From Bacteroidetes bacterium ADurb.Bin013 (GTDB taxonomy: Bacteria > Bacteroidota > Bacteroidia > Bacteroidales > UBA932), in the NCBI GenBank assembly GCA_002071385.1, contig MWFB01000019.1:1-37097 (forward strand): 37,097 nt of DNA, given 5' to 3'. The notes beneath the pieces are model-generated. The model was not told the DNA's origin and did no database searches. It saw only the letters and a list, made by a program, of their open reading frames with translations. Position numbers and translations under genes: made by a program. How positions within the stretch are numbered: position 1 is the stretch's first letter; each line of letters starts with the position of its first letter. Positions 26,501-33,017 of the stretch are shown here, piece after piece.

Positions 26501-26764
26501 TTTAACTCCGTCAACTTTTGTGATGCATATCCTGCGTACCTTCCCGTCAACCAGCATCTCACAGGCTCCGCATTTTCCTATCCCGCAGGAGAGGCTTCTG
26601 TTCCTGTGGTCCAGGCTGTGTTTATGGACCAACAGTCCGGCCTGATGCAAAGCGGCCGCAATGGTAAAGCCCCTTTGACCGAAAATTGTCTGACCTTCAA
26701 ATAAAAAAGCAATCTTATCCTCTTCCGGAATAGGAAGAATTGGGTGTTTACGAATTGATGACAT
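23528..26764 (-). CDS. Single-chain amino-acid dehydrogenase fusion (HcnA-HcnB-HcnC type with ferredoxin clusters)
   Basis: The 1078-residue flavoprotein joins parts that are separate subunits in glycine/proline/opine dehydrogenases. In order: a [2Fe-2S] HcnA-like domain (Cys60, 65, 68, 80); a pyridine-nucleotide-disulfide-type FAD domain with GAGPAGLA at 121-128 and an inner dinucleotide motif VGAGNIGYL (HcnB-like); two [4Fe-4S] motifs (CLYGFACNPCTFAC and CIGCMACVSQCP); a BFD-like [2Fe-2S] segment (ICHCEDVT, later CRGSRC); and a D-amino-acid-oxidase-like FAD domain starting VIIAGGGIAGSALFRYL, with GGYYIEPRYIVDP and GMRGHGFMLSQY near its end (HcnC-like). It likely oxidises an imino or N-alkyl amino acid and passes electrons to NAD or ferredoxin; the substrate is unknown. 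No signal peptide, so cytosolic. Confidence 0.86.
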   Translation of the reverse strand: MSSIRKHPILPIPEEDKIAFLFEGQTIFGQRGFTIAAALHQAGLLVHKHSLDHRNRSLSCGIGKCGACEMLVDGKVRRICITKVDGVKEVQRIPDGFLAEGCTIPPSHTIKVYKTIVAIIGAGPAGLAVREELDKKGIPNLVIDNNVRIGGQFNMQTHQFFFFEKEKRFGGMRGFEIAASLAGENHEGILLNSTVWDIFDNKRLAVKNIETQEIFYVDAEYLVIATGAVPFMPPFGNDDVPGVYTAAVFQRMMNSELTLLGKNILTVGAGNIGYLTSYQAMQAGARVRAIIEAMPHEGGFPVQANRVRRLGIPIITSHMLLEAIPNKDYTGISGAVIASCRDFKVIPGTEKILKGIDTINICTGLLPDDQLLLKGRQAYGLNCHGVGDAIRIGEGTSAVLRGKQCAYEIMQQMGVHIPYDDYLAVSKEYIDSQQHPVRILDKPALPSGERMRAKPFVLFDCLYGFACNPCTFACKYGAIRKDTTSSVPVVDYDKCIGCMACVSQCPGLAIFGFDLERNTLFLPVEYEVTAGAAVYLVDNQGRKKAEGTLEKIMTRPNKTHVARVRVHEPVPADLLEISGFIVKEEYPEEPDLHPAGARKKIKTYICHCEDVTLEDLLKLIGDRDSITADELKHISRMGMGACRGSRCLPRAVQILRSHGIQVISGLTPRGPMANLVQMGELYPSGGQQEIILPKVINKEKDFEEAGVIIAGGGIAGSALFRYLAEEGFSPVLVNHDRGSSWRNIAGGRPAFSLPALADISAQNLGIFKELDKKGNIDFHISRYVNFVHDQATFRSLEASMAWSDAHMVEARDFHKEISPAFNPYQKTYSHALITNNCWQASPGKTLDLIRHLGTEAGGRILEQTRIVDVEKQGDTYTVILLDHRNRYQVFRTRLFINALGQNGEEFARKLGYITGVYPVRHQAFITKRLPMLGKDGKALDMLIDRRNYKGFSAVYGQQLADTGQIIGCASPVSDMQESGKNLKVNTEDFLNIVSEVFIQWLPCLADAGFQAFWGGYYIEPRYIVDPGRGLFLGMRGHGFMLSQYLAKLYVDVLSGRKVPDYFRDLSLDGPGLSEMAFK

Positions 26765-26887
26765 GCATTGATCTCTTGAAAACGAATTGCAAATTTAGGA
26801 ATGTTTTCCGAGTTTTATACCCTTTGTCTCCTTTTTGCCTTTATGAACTGGTAATTTCACGCCTGTTGAACTAATTACAAAAGTCTT

Positions 26888-27961
26888 ATGAGAAGTAACG
26901 TTATGAAAGCGGCGGGATGCATTCTTCTTGCCGCCATGTGGGCATGCGACGGACTTAAGTTCGTTCCGGGCCCGGAAGGTTTCCTGGTCGTGGATGTGGC
27001 TATAGAAACACCTTTCGGTGTCAGGACCAAAAGCAGTAGCCTGGACAGCTATGTATTCCTGCTGATCAAACAGGGCGGGGATACCCTGTACAATTCCACG
27101 GTGGGGGCAATCACGGGATCTCCCTTGTCGCTGAAACCGGGAAATTATACTATAGAGGTTTACAATGAGGCATTTACAGAGCCGGCTTTTGATAAACCCT
27201 ATTATTACGGCATGCAGACAGCCGAAGTCATAGGAGGGGAATCCTGTGAGGTGCTTCTGATCTGCAAACAGGAAAACGCGGGAATACGCGTGTTGTTTTC
27301 AGAAGAATTCTCCGGGCAATACACCACCTTTAGCATGAACATTTCGGGAACGGGTGGATCCCTGAAATTTGACAACACCTCGGTTAGCAAATGGGGTTAT
27401 TTTTTCCCCGGAACAATCACCCTGACATTAACGGCTGACGGTTTTCCCACAGAACCCATTGAAAGAACAATCCAGGCAAAATACATGTATAACTTCCTTG
27501 TGGAAGGATCGGGCAGTACGAAGGACAATGTGGAACCTGTCCTCACCCTGTCTGTAGACACCACGCATACCTGGATAAGCGGGCTCTGGAACGATACTGA
27601 GGGAACGGTGCGCGGCCTTACCAAAGAAACGGCCTATACCATTGCCGAGGCCCGTAACCTGCCCGGCGGTCTGAGCGATATCTGGGTATGCGGGTATATT
27701 GTGGGTTGTTATTCTTCCGGCGGGACGTACTTTTACTCAGGTAACGAAAGCGCGACAAACCTGGCCCTTGCCGACACCAACTCTGAAATGGACAAGGCAA
27801 ATACGTATCCCGTAGAACTGCCGGCGGGAGCCATACGTGATGCCCTGAACCTGGTGGATAATCCGCAACACCTGTCAAAGAAAATCTGGATAAGAGGAAA
27901 CACCAGTGCCAGTTATTTTTCATTGCCGGGACTGAAAAGCGCAAAGGATTATTCCTGGTGA
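26888..27961 (+). CDS. Putative surface lipoprotein (DUF4493-like plus C-terminal OB-fold-like domain)
   Basis: This 357-residue protein has a short signal ending LLAAMWACDG, so Cys20 is a probable but imperfect lipid-attachment site. Residues about 30-120 (FLVVDVAIET, SYVFLLIKQGGDTLYN, LKPGNYTIEVYNE) match the style of DUF4493/fimbrillin-like domains. A second beta domain follows. The last 110 residues (YTIAEARNLPGG, IWVCGYIVGCYS, NLALAD) resemble the DUF6359-type OB-fold domain found at the ends of Bacteroidetes outer-surface proteins. Function unknown. It has no obvious operon partner and is followed by two hairpins, the second a strong terminator. Alternative start: 26903. Confidence 0.72.
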   Translation: MRSNVMKAAGCILLAAMWACDGLKFVPGPEGFLVVDVAIETPFGVRTKSSSLDSYVFLLIKQGGDTLYNSTVGAITGSPLSLKPGNYTIEVYNEAFTEPAFDKPYYYGMQTAEVIGGESCEVLLICKQENAGIRVLFSEEFSGQYTTFSMNISGTGGSLKFDNTSVSKWGYFFPGTITLTLTADGFPTEPIERTIQAKYMYNFLVEGSGSTKDNVEPVLTLSVDTTHTWISGLWNDTEGTVRGLTKETAYTIAEARNLPGGLSDIWVCGYIVGCYSSGGTYFYSGNESATNLALADTNSEMDKANTYPVELPAGAIRDALNLVDNPQHLSKKIWIRGNTSASYFSLPGLKSAKDYSW

Positions 27962-27972
27962 TAAAACAACAA

Positions 27973-28000
27973 GAGGTGGTCCGAGAACCGGACCCACCTC
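27973..28000 (+). other. Hairpin without U tract in the convergent gap
   Basis: GAGGTGG (27973-27979) pairs with CCACCTC (27994-28000) and the stem extends inward through TCC/GGA with one bulge. No T run follows on either strand, so it is not a standard terminator by itself. It lies 12 bases after the lipoprotein stop codon. Confidence 0.5.
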
Positions 28001-28040
28001 TACCGTTGAAACCTATAAACCTAAAACCACATAATAGATG

Positions 28041-28084
28041 CAGGTGCATGCAAAAACGTTGCATGCACCTGTACCAATTTTTTT
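28041..28084 (+). terminator. Rho-independent terminator of the lipoprotein gene
   Basis: A perfect 13-bp stem (CAGGTGCATGCAA at 28041-28053 with its complement at 28059-28071), a 5-base loop AAACG and, after six bases, seven T residues (28078-28084). It ends plus-strand transcription 80 bases after the stop codon. On the minus strand the stem is followed by mixed sequence, but it could still slow transcription of the convergent FKBP gene, whose stop lies at 28094. Confidence 0.85.
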
Positions 28085-28093
28085 ATTATGCGG

Positions 28094-29113
28094 TTAATCG
28101 TCTAATGGTACGTATATCCAGAAAAACAAAGGCATATAGGAAGGGATGCCACCGCCCAGGTAAGTGCCCGAAGCGGAGGATTGCTTGCCTTCCAGCTTAT
28201 AGCCGTAATCTGAATGGAAAAAACATACGGCCACCTCTCCGTACCTCATTTCCTGCATGCATTTGCTGAACCCCTTGACCACTGATCCCTCCTCCTCGCT
28301 GGTGTCTTCCTCCTCCTCTTCCTCGGATGGCATAGATACCTGAAGGACTGAATATTCATTATCGGAGTCGTAAATCCTGTATTTTTGGGCTGTATCGGCC
28401 ACATTGGTGTCAAATACATGACCATTAAGAAACTTACCTATATACCAGGCTTTCGCTGTAGTTGCAACTTTCACTGAATCCCCGGTACCAGGGACCAGGG
28501 TCACTTTGTAAAATCCTCTTTCCAGGGAATCGACTCCGGGATAGTGCCTGTTCCGGAAAGACTCCAGGGTATCTATCTGGTACTTGTCAATATCGCTGAC
28601 CACTTTGACCAATTCCAAATCATATACCATGGCTGTGGTATTTTCTGAACTTCCCCCTTCCTGATAAGCCGATAACCAATAAGGAAGCCAAATCCGGCGC
28701 ATTTCACCTTCCTTCATGTCCTGGAGCATTTCTTCCAGTCCCATCATGATGGAGTTGTTCCCCATATACCATAATAGGGGGATGTAGGCATTGGCATGGC
28801 TGAAATTCCCTAATTGCCTGGCCACATTTTCTTCTGTGCTGGCAATGATGTTGTACTTCAGATCAAGAACGGTTTCCCTTACAAATACAATGGATGAGTC
28901 TGTTGACGGGGCACCTGAACCTTTGCGGACTATGGTGTAATATACACCCGATTCGGTTTTTTGCAATGTATCCTGGTGTATGATCCTGACATGGGCTGCA
29001 AGCATTTTTTTATGAGCCTCGAGCGTAGATTCAGTCTGTTCCCTCGCACAGGAAGACAACAATGCCGGAATGGTTGCCAGCATGGCCATTGTCAGGTAAA
29101 TCAATTTTTTCAT
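28094..29113 (-). CDS. FKBP-like peptidyl-prolyl isomerase lipoprotein, long form
   Basis: The product has 339 residues from the ATG at 29111-29113, which gives a clean lipoprotein signal (MKKLIYLTMAMLATIPALLSSC, Cys22). Two FKBP-like regions are visible: the first around GVYYTIVRKGSGAPSTDSS with YMGNNSIMMGLEEMLQDM and GEMRRIWLPYWLS, the second around GFYKVTLVPGTGDSV with a GHVFDTN segment and CMQEMRYGEVAVCFFHSDYGY. An acidic insert of ten Glu and two Asp/Thr-Ser breaks the second region (about residues 280-292). Active-site residues are poorly conserved, so folding or scaffold roles are as likely as isomerase activity. It overlaps the preceding gene by 4 bases (ATGA). Confidence 0.8.
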   Translation of the reverse strand: MKKLIYLTMAMLATIPALLSSCAREQTESTLEAHKKMLAAHVRIIHQDTLQKTESGVYYTIVRKGSGAPSTDSSIVFVRETVLDLKYNIIASTEENVARQLGNFSHANAYIPLLWYMGNNSIMMGLEEMLQDMKEGEMRRIWLPYWLSAYQEGGSSENTTAMVYDLELVKVVSDIDKYQIDTLESFRNRHYPGVDSLERGFYKVTLVPGTGDSVKVATTAKAWYIGKFLNGHVFDTNVADTAQKYRIYDSDNEYSVLQVSMPSEEEEEEDTSEEEGSVVKGFSKCMQEMRYGEVAVCFFHSDYGYKLEGKQSSASGTYLGGGIPSYMPLFFWIYVPLDD

Positions 29114-29661
29114 TCTTGCAAAGATATCTGTTTTTTGACAATCCGCTCCACCCATATCTCAAACAATAAGGGAGACATCCGGGGCACCTGTCCTACCGTT
29201 TCATTCCCGTATCCAAAATCGGCATTGAAAATCAAATAAGCATGTTCGCCGGCAGACATGCCTGTAAAACCATATTCCAGTCCCTTCAGGAATTTCCCCT
29301 CTCCCGTAACCCCGGAACGGATGGCAGACTGGTCTTCAGGAAGTGTCCTGTTATAAGCTTTGGCCACACTGTCCGAATTCGTATGGAATAAGGCACCTTT
29401 ACCCCTGGAAAAAACATGTCCGGCATAATAGAAATAAATGGTATCCCCGGTTGCCAGTGTATCAGCCGGGCCAGCATGTTTTCCCGGTTCAAGAACAGCC
29501 CTTACCACGCCCTTCTGATAATATACCGTGTCTTTGACAAGGTTCCGGACAAACTTGTCAATCTCCTCCTCCTGCCTGATGAGCATCAGCTTGCGGTCTT
29601 CCTTTGTACAGGAAGTGATAGCAAGGAGTAATCCGGCTAGTAAAAATACATACTTTCTCAT
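29110..29661 (-). CDS. FKBP-type peptidyl-prolyl isomerase lipoprotein
   Basis: This 183-residue lipoprotein starts at the ATG of 29661 (MRKYVFLLAGLLLAITSC, Cys18). The FKBP domain spans about 50-180: GVVRAVLEPGKHAGPADTLA, DTIYFYYAGHVF, FLKGLEYGFTGMSAGEHAYL and FNADFGYGNETVGQVPRMSPLLFEIWVERI, which contains the FKBP core residues. It resembles GldI-type periplasmic isomerases of Bacteroidetes. nrnA lies 13 bases upstream, and the stop overlaps the next FKBP gene (ATGA), so the three form one unit. Confidence 0.87.
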   Translation of the reverse strand: MRKYVFLLAGLLLAITSCTKEDRKLMLIRQEEEIDKFVRNLVKDTVYYQKGVVRAVLEPGKHAGPADTLATGDTIYFYYAGHVFSRGKGALFHTNSDSVAKAYNRTLPEDQSAIRSGVTGEGKFLKGLEYGFTGMSAGEHAYLIFNADFGYGNETVGQVPRMSPLLFEIWVERIVKKQISLQE

Positions 29662-29674
29662 GTATGACCTGCAA

Positions 29675-30685
29675 TCATGCAATTATTGTGCCCAGGGCTT
29701 CTTTCAGCAACTCTTCAATCTTGCCGGGATCGTCTTCCATTTTACCCGCCGAGGCATTGTAATGTCCTCCTCCCTGGAAGAACTGTTTTGCAATACCGTT
29801 TACGGCAATGGCTCCTTTTGACCTGAGTGACACTTTTATGTGATCTTCCCTCTGGAGGAATAAGGCCGAGATGGAGATCCCCTTGATGGCAAGCGGAATA
29901 TTGACAAAACCTTCCGTATCGCCGTTGCGGTAATCACAGGATTCCAGGACATCCCTTGTCAGAACTATATACGCTGCTCCGAATTGCGGCAACATCTTAA
30001 TATTGCTCAGTGCGTGCCCCATGAGCCGCATCCGGTTCAATGTGAAATGCTGGAACACTGCACTGTGTATGGTTTCAGAGTCCGCACCCCAACCGTGCAG
30101 GAGTGAGGCAACATGGAATGTTTCCGTAAAGACGCTGTTGGCAAATTGATTCGTATCAGTAATAATACCGGTCAAAAAAGCAGTAGCCTGGTCCCTGGTA
30201 AATACAGCATCTGGTTTCCAGGAATTGAGCACTCTGAATATCAACTCACAAGTGGAGCTGACCTGTGGTGTTGAAAAGACCAGATCAAAATCCTCCACAA
30301 CGGGATCTATATGATGATCCATCAAGACTTTGATTGCCCGTATACGCAATAAGAACTCTCCCATCTCTTCCATGCGTGATAATCCGCTGACATCCACCGC
30401 CACTATCATATCTGCCTTGTCCACCGCCCTTATGACCTCTTCTTTCTGGTGTGAATAAACCAGAACTTGTTTTTCCTTGTCTAAAAATGCCAGGAAACCG
30501 GGATAAGGACTCGGGCAGATACATGTCACCCGGTAACCTTGTTGTCTTAGAAAAGATCCGAGTCCAATCATGGCCCCTACGGCATCCCCGTCCGGATTGA
30601 TATGGGTAGCCACCACAATGTGTGACGATTGGGCTAAAGCTTGATCCCATTTGGCTACCAGATTTTTTGGAAACAGGACTTTCAT
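29675..30685 (-). CDS. nrnA: DHH-family oligoribonuclease / pAp phosphatase (NrnA-like)
   Basis: NrnA-type enzymes degrade 2- to 5-nt RNAs and dephosphorylate pAp. The protein has 336 residues from the ATG at 30685 and shows DHH motifs in order: THINPDGDAVGAM, VAVDVSGLSRM, LMDHHIDPV and ITDTNQFANS, then the DHHA1 domain with FFQGGGHYNASAG. An upstream in-frame TTG at 30703 overlaps a possible -7 element (TATATTTG on the minus strand at 30708-30701), which supports the downstream ATG. It heads the nrnA-FKBP-FKBP unit and is divergent from the gene at 30782. Confidence 0.9.
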   Translation of the reverse strand: MKVLFPKNLVAKWDQALAQSSHIVVATHINPDGDAVGAMIGLGSFLRQQGYRVTCICPSPYPGFLAFLDKEKQVLVYSHQKEEVIRAVDKADMIVAVDVSGLSRMEEMGEFLLRIRAIKVLMDHHIDPVVEDFDLVFSTPQVSSTCELIFRVLNSWKPDAVFTRDQATAFLTGIITDTNQFANSVFTETFHVASLLHGWGADSETIHSAVFQHFTLNRMRLMGHALSNIKMLPQFGAAYIVLTRDVLESCDYRNGDTEGFVNIPLAIKGISISALFLQREDHIKVSLRSKGAIAVNGIAKQFFQGGGHYNASAGKMEDDPGKIEELLKEALGTIIA

Positions 30686-30716
30686 AAAAAGATATTGTTG
30701 CAAATATAATTGATTT

Positions 30717-30747
30717 ATTGCAGAGGTTATTTTTTTTCCTAATTTTG
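30717..30747 (+). promoter_or_regulatory. Bacteroidetes-type promoter for 30782-32779
   Basis: ATTG (30717-30720) and TAATTTTG (30740-30747) are separated by 19 bases, close to the TTTG-N19-21-TAnnTTTG consensus. The expected start near 30754 leaves a leader of about 28 bases before the ATG at 30782. Confidence 0.6.
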
Positions 30748-30781
30748 CAGGACGTCTGTTAGATTATTTAATAAATCAATA

Positions 30782-31384
30782 ATGAAAAAATTACTCACCA
30801 TCGTTATTCTGCCCTTGATTATCATTGGATTGGGCTATGCTATTGTCAGGAGCCTCACTGCGCCCATAAAATTCGATAAAGAACGTGATTTCCGCAGTTC
30901 GTTGGCCATTGAACGTTTAAAGGACATCCGCACACTGCAGACCACCTACAAAACAGAATTTGGAAAGTATGCATCTACTTTTGATACCCTGGAAAATTTC
31001 TACAAAAATGGTACTATAACGATTGTAAGGCAGATAGGTTCATTTGACGACTCAGTTGCTGTTGCACAGGGTCGCGTATTTCGTGACAGCATGGAATTGC
31101 CTGTTAAGGACACATTGCTCAAATATCCGGGTTTCAACATAGATTCCCTGCGCTGGGTCCCGCTGGTCGGAGAAGAGTTTGAAATGAGGGCCGTGGTAAA
31201 GAAGGTATCAGGTGTTGATGTTCCGCTCTTTGAGGCATGTACACCTTTTGATGTTCTTTTGAAGGGAATGAACCGTCAGCTGATAGTCAATCTCAATGAG
31301 GATCTGAAAATTAGCAACCGTTATCCCGGTATCAAGGTGGGGAGTATAGACCAACCAAACAACAACGCGGGTAACTGGGAATAG
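30782..31384 (+). CDS. Membrane-anchored protein of unknown function, Bacteroidales-conserved
   Basis: This 200-residue protein has one N-terminal transmembrane segment (MKKLLTIVILPLIIIGLGYA) and a soluble remainder. The segment after it (FDKERDFRSSLAIERLKDIRTLQTTYKTEFGKY) is pseudopilin-like in length and helix pattern, but the prepilin cleavage motif is not clear. It looks like the hypothetical protein that precedes DUF3822 and rsmD in many Bacteroidales genomes. The next gene starts 4 bases later. Function unknown. Confidence 0.72.
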   Translation: MKKLLTIVILPLIIIGLGYAIVRSLTAPIKFDKERDFRSSLAIERLKDIRTLQTTYKTEFGKYASTFDTLENFYKNGTITIVRQIGSFDDSVAVAQGRVFRDSMELPVKDTLLKYPGFNIDSLRWVPLVGEEFEMRAVVKKVSGVDVPLFEACTPFDVLLKGMNRQLIVNLNEDLKISNRYPGIKVGSIDQPNNNAGNWE

Positions 31385-31388
31385 CAAC

Positions 31389-32207
31389 ATGTCTGCGATC
31401 AGCAAAATACCGCAGGCTCATCACAGATTGTCCATTCATATCGGGGTGAATGGACTTTCTTTTATTATCCAGGACACTAATACAAACGAGTGCCTTTTAT
31501 GGCAGCATCTTTCATATTCGTTCCCACGCAACGATTACAACGAATGGGCAAAAGAAGTGGGGCTCGTCTTCAGGCAGGAAGAATACCTGCAGAAACGCTT
31601 CAACCAGTGTTATGTCATGATAGACACACACAAGCATACACTCATCCCCACCTCTGTTTTTCAGCCCGAACAGGCAATTGATGTACTCCGCCAGCTATTC
31701 GATGTGGCGTACCTGGATGAAGTCAACTATTCTGAACTGGTCACACAGGAAGCCACCTGCATTTATGCCCTCCCGGCCCCTGTCAATGCCATGGTCTTTA
31801 AGTACCAGCACAAGGCCAGGTTTTTTGCCTCGGTCATGCCCCTGCTCTATTTCATTATGGAGCAAAAAGAATACTCAAGAGCTTTAATGCACTATTCCCA
31901 CTCCCATGTGGACCTGGTTTTGATGCAGGGGGAACGGCTGTTGCTTTGCAATTCCTATGCTATTGACCGTTTCAGCACAGGTCTCTATTATCTTTTGTTT
32001 GCCCTGAAACAATGGCAACTAAATCCCGGAAGCCTTAACCTGTACATCAGCGGACCTTTCAAACCCACGCACACAAAGCAGCTGTGCACTTATTTCCCCT
32101 CCGTGACGGTAGCCACCTCCCCTTCTTTCCTCTTTCCGTCAGAAGCCCTGAACCTGCTGTACGGACCTCATCTTTTCCCGGTATGCGCATCATCAGTGGA
32201 AGTCTGA
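31389..32207 (+). CDS. DUF3822 family protein
   Basis: This 272-residue protein of a Bacteroidetes-specific family with an ASKHA-like (actin/hexokinase) pattern starts RLSIHIGVNGLSFIIQDT, where the G-x-N-G-x-SF strand turn resembles the first phosphate loop, and has a second half starting HVDLVLMQGERLLLCNSY. No catalytic residues can be assigned. It lies between the membrane-anchored protein and rsmD and overlaps rsmD by 25 bases, a standard arrangement in the order. Function unknown. Confidence 0.82.
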   Translation: MSAISKIPQAHHRLSIHIGVNGLSFIIQDTNTNECLLWQHLSYSFPRNDYNEWAKEVGLVFRQEEYLQKRFNQCYVMIDTHKHTLIPTSVFQPEQAIDVLRQLFDVAYLDEVNYSELVTQEATCIYALPAPVNAMVFKYQHKARFFASVMPLLYFIMEQKEYSRALMHYSHSHVDLVLMQGERLLLCNSYAIDRFSTGLYYLLFALKQWQLNPGSLNLYISGPFKPTHTKQLCTYFPSVTVATSPSFLFPSEALNLLYGPHLFPVCASSVEV

Positions 32208-32779
32208 GAGGGCATAACATACTGCCGCCAAAATCCTTCAAAGCAAGACCCACCACCGATTTTGCGAAGGAAGGACTTTTCAACGTGTTGGATAATTCCA
32301 TGGATCTGACCGCCATTGCCGCGCTGGATCTGTTTGCCGGAAGCGGCAGCATATCACTGGAATTTGCTTCAAGGGGATGTCCTTCCGTTACCTGTGTTGA
32401 AATGAATCCGGACTATGCCCGCTTTATTAAAGATACGGTGTCAGCATTGCACCTGTCATCTCAGGTACAGGTATTGCGAAACAATGTGTTTGATTTCCTT
32501 AATATCTGTACCCGTAAATACAACCTTGTTTTTGCCGATCCCCCCTATGATCTGCCAGGCCTGAAAAACCTGCCGGAAAAGATATTCAATGCGGGTATCC
32601 TGGAAGATGACGGAATGGTTGTATTAGAGCATCCTGACGCATTTTCCTTCGCCGGGTCAGCGCATTTTATGAAAGAAAAAAAATACGGGAACGTGCATTT
32701 CAGTTTTTTTGCAGTTTCAAAAACATTGCCTACATTTGCCCTCCCAAACAATCAGGGTCCGGTAGTTCAGCCTGGTTAG
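32183..32779 (+). CDS. rsmD: 16S rRNA (guanine(966)-N(2))-methyltransferase RsmD, 3' end running into tRNA-Asp
   Basis: RsmD methylates G966 of 16S rRNA. The protein has 198 residues from the ATG at 32183 (MRIISGSLRGHNILPP); the longer upstream frame is unlike the family. It has LDLFAGSGSISLEFASRG (SAM site), VEMNPDYARFI and the catalytic FADPPYDLPG, and the family's usual end, a short VHFSFF strand at about 173-178. About 20 further residues follow (VSKTLPTFALPNNQGPVVQPG) and the last eight codons, stop included, lie inside the tRNA-Asp gene. The original stop seems to have been lost, leaving the frame to end at a TAG in the tRNA D-arm. Confidence 0.9.
   Translation: MRIISGSLRGHNILPPKSFKARPTTDFAKEGLFNVLDNSMDLTAIAALDLFAGSGSISLEFASRGCPSVTCVEMNPDYARFIKDTVSALHLSSQVQVLRNNVFDFLNICTRKYNLVFADPPYDLPGLKNLPEKIFNAGILEDDGMVVLEHPDAFSFAGSAHFMKEKKYGNVHFSFFAVSKTLPTFALPNNQGPVVQPG
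32708..32738 (+). promoter_or_regulatory. Promoter of tRNA-Asp
   Basis: TTTG (32708-32711), a 19-base spacer and TACATTTG (32731-32738) form an exact match to the Bacteroidetes consensus. The predicted start near 32745 lies about 11 bases ahead of the mature tRNA 5' end. It is embedded in the rsmD coding region. Confidence 0.7.
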
Positions 32780-32830
32780 AATACGTGCCTGTCACGCACG
32801 GGGTCGCGGGTTCGAGTCCCGTCCGGACCG
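32756..32830 (+). tRNA. tRNA-Asp (anticodon GTC)
   Basis: The acceptor stem is GGTCCGG at 32756-32762 with CCGGACC at 32823-32829, discriminator G at 32830. The D-arm follows (GTTC...GAAT), the anticodon loop is CTGTCAC with GTC, and the T-arm is CGGGTTCGAGTCCCG. CCA is not encoded; the next bases are CTCC. Its 5' third overlaps the 3' end of rsmD. A terminator follows after 10 bases. The 3' half is the likely integration target of the element to the right. Confidence 0.95.
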
Positions 32831-32840
32831 CTCCAAAAGA

Positions 32841-32876
32841 AGCCAATCAGTTGATAAATAGCTGGTTGGCTTTTTT
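32841..32876 (+). terminator. Rho-independent terminator after tRNA-Asp
   Basis: A 10-bp stem (AGCCAATCAG at 32841-32850 with CTGGTTGGCT at 32862-32871, one G-T pair), an 11-base loop and six T residues at 32871-32876. It ends the tRNA transcript and marks the last clearly chromosomal signal before the accessory region. Confidence 0.85.
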
Positions 32877-32887
32877 CGTTTTTGGTT

Positions 32888-32907
32888 TTTGTCATTAATT
32901 TGTCATT
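32888..32907 (+). repeat. Two 9-bp direct repeats close to the tRNA
   Basis: TTTGTCATT occurs at 32888-32896 and again at 32899-32907, an 11-base period on the same face of the helix. Short direct repeats at this place, just inside a tRNA-integrated element, could be recombinase arm sites. Nothing else supports this, and T-rich sequence makes chance matches easy. Confidence 0.3.
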
Positions 32908-32992
32908 CTAATGTTTATGCTGTAGTTTATCTCACAATTTTTCACGGCTCCTATTGCTGAATATTTAGAAAGTCTTTCTGCAATTGAGGCTT

Positions 32993-33000
32993 TACCTTTG
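32993..33000 (+). promoter_or_regulatory. Possible -7 element upstream of the first island gene
   Basis: TACCTTTG fits the TAnnTTTG -7 consensus and lies 17 bases ahead of the ATG at 33018. No TTTG lies at the right distance upstream, so this is weak. The stretch 32880-33017 otherwise holds no gene I can support; a 25-codon open tail ending at 33003 may be a relic but cannot be assigned. Confidence 0.25.
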
Positions 33001-33017
33001 TAAATAAACATTTAGTT

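Noticed and set aside
25811-26704. 297-codon open frame on the plus strand opposite the large oxidoreductase
   Set aside because: It is the antisense shadow of a clearly coding flavoprotein gene; no start context or family features.
32084-32182. Longer N terminus for RsmD
   Set aside because: The extra 33 residues are frame-shadow of the DUF3822 gene; the family starts at MRIISG.
32938-33003. 25-codon open tail (FISQFFTAPIAEYLESLS...) as the end of a deleted gene
   Set aside because: Too short to assign, no start codon, and a stop directly upstream; could be chance.
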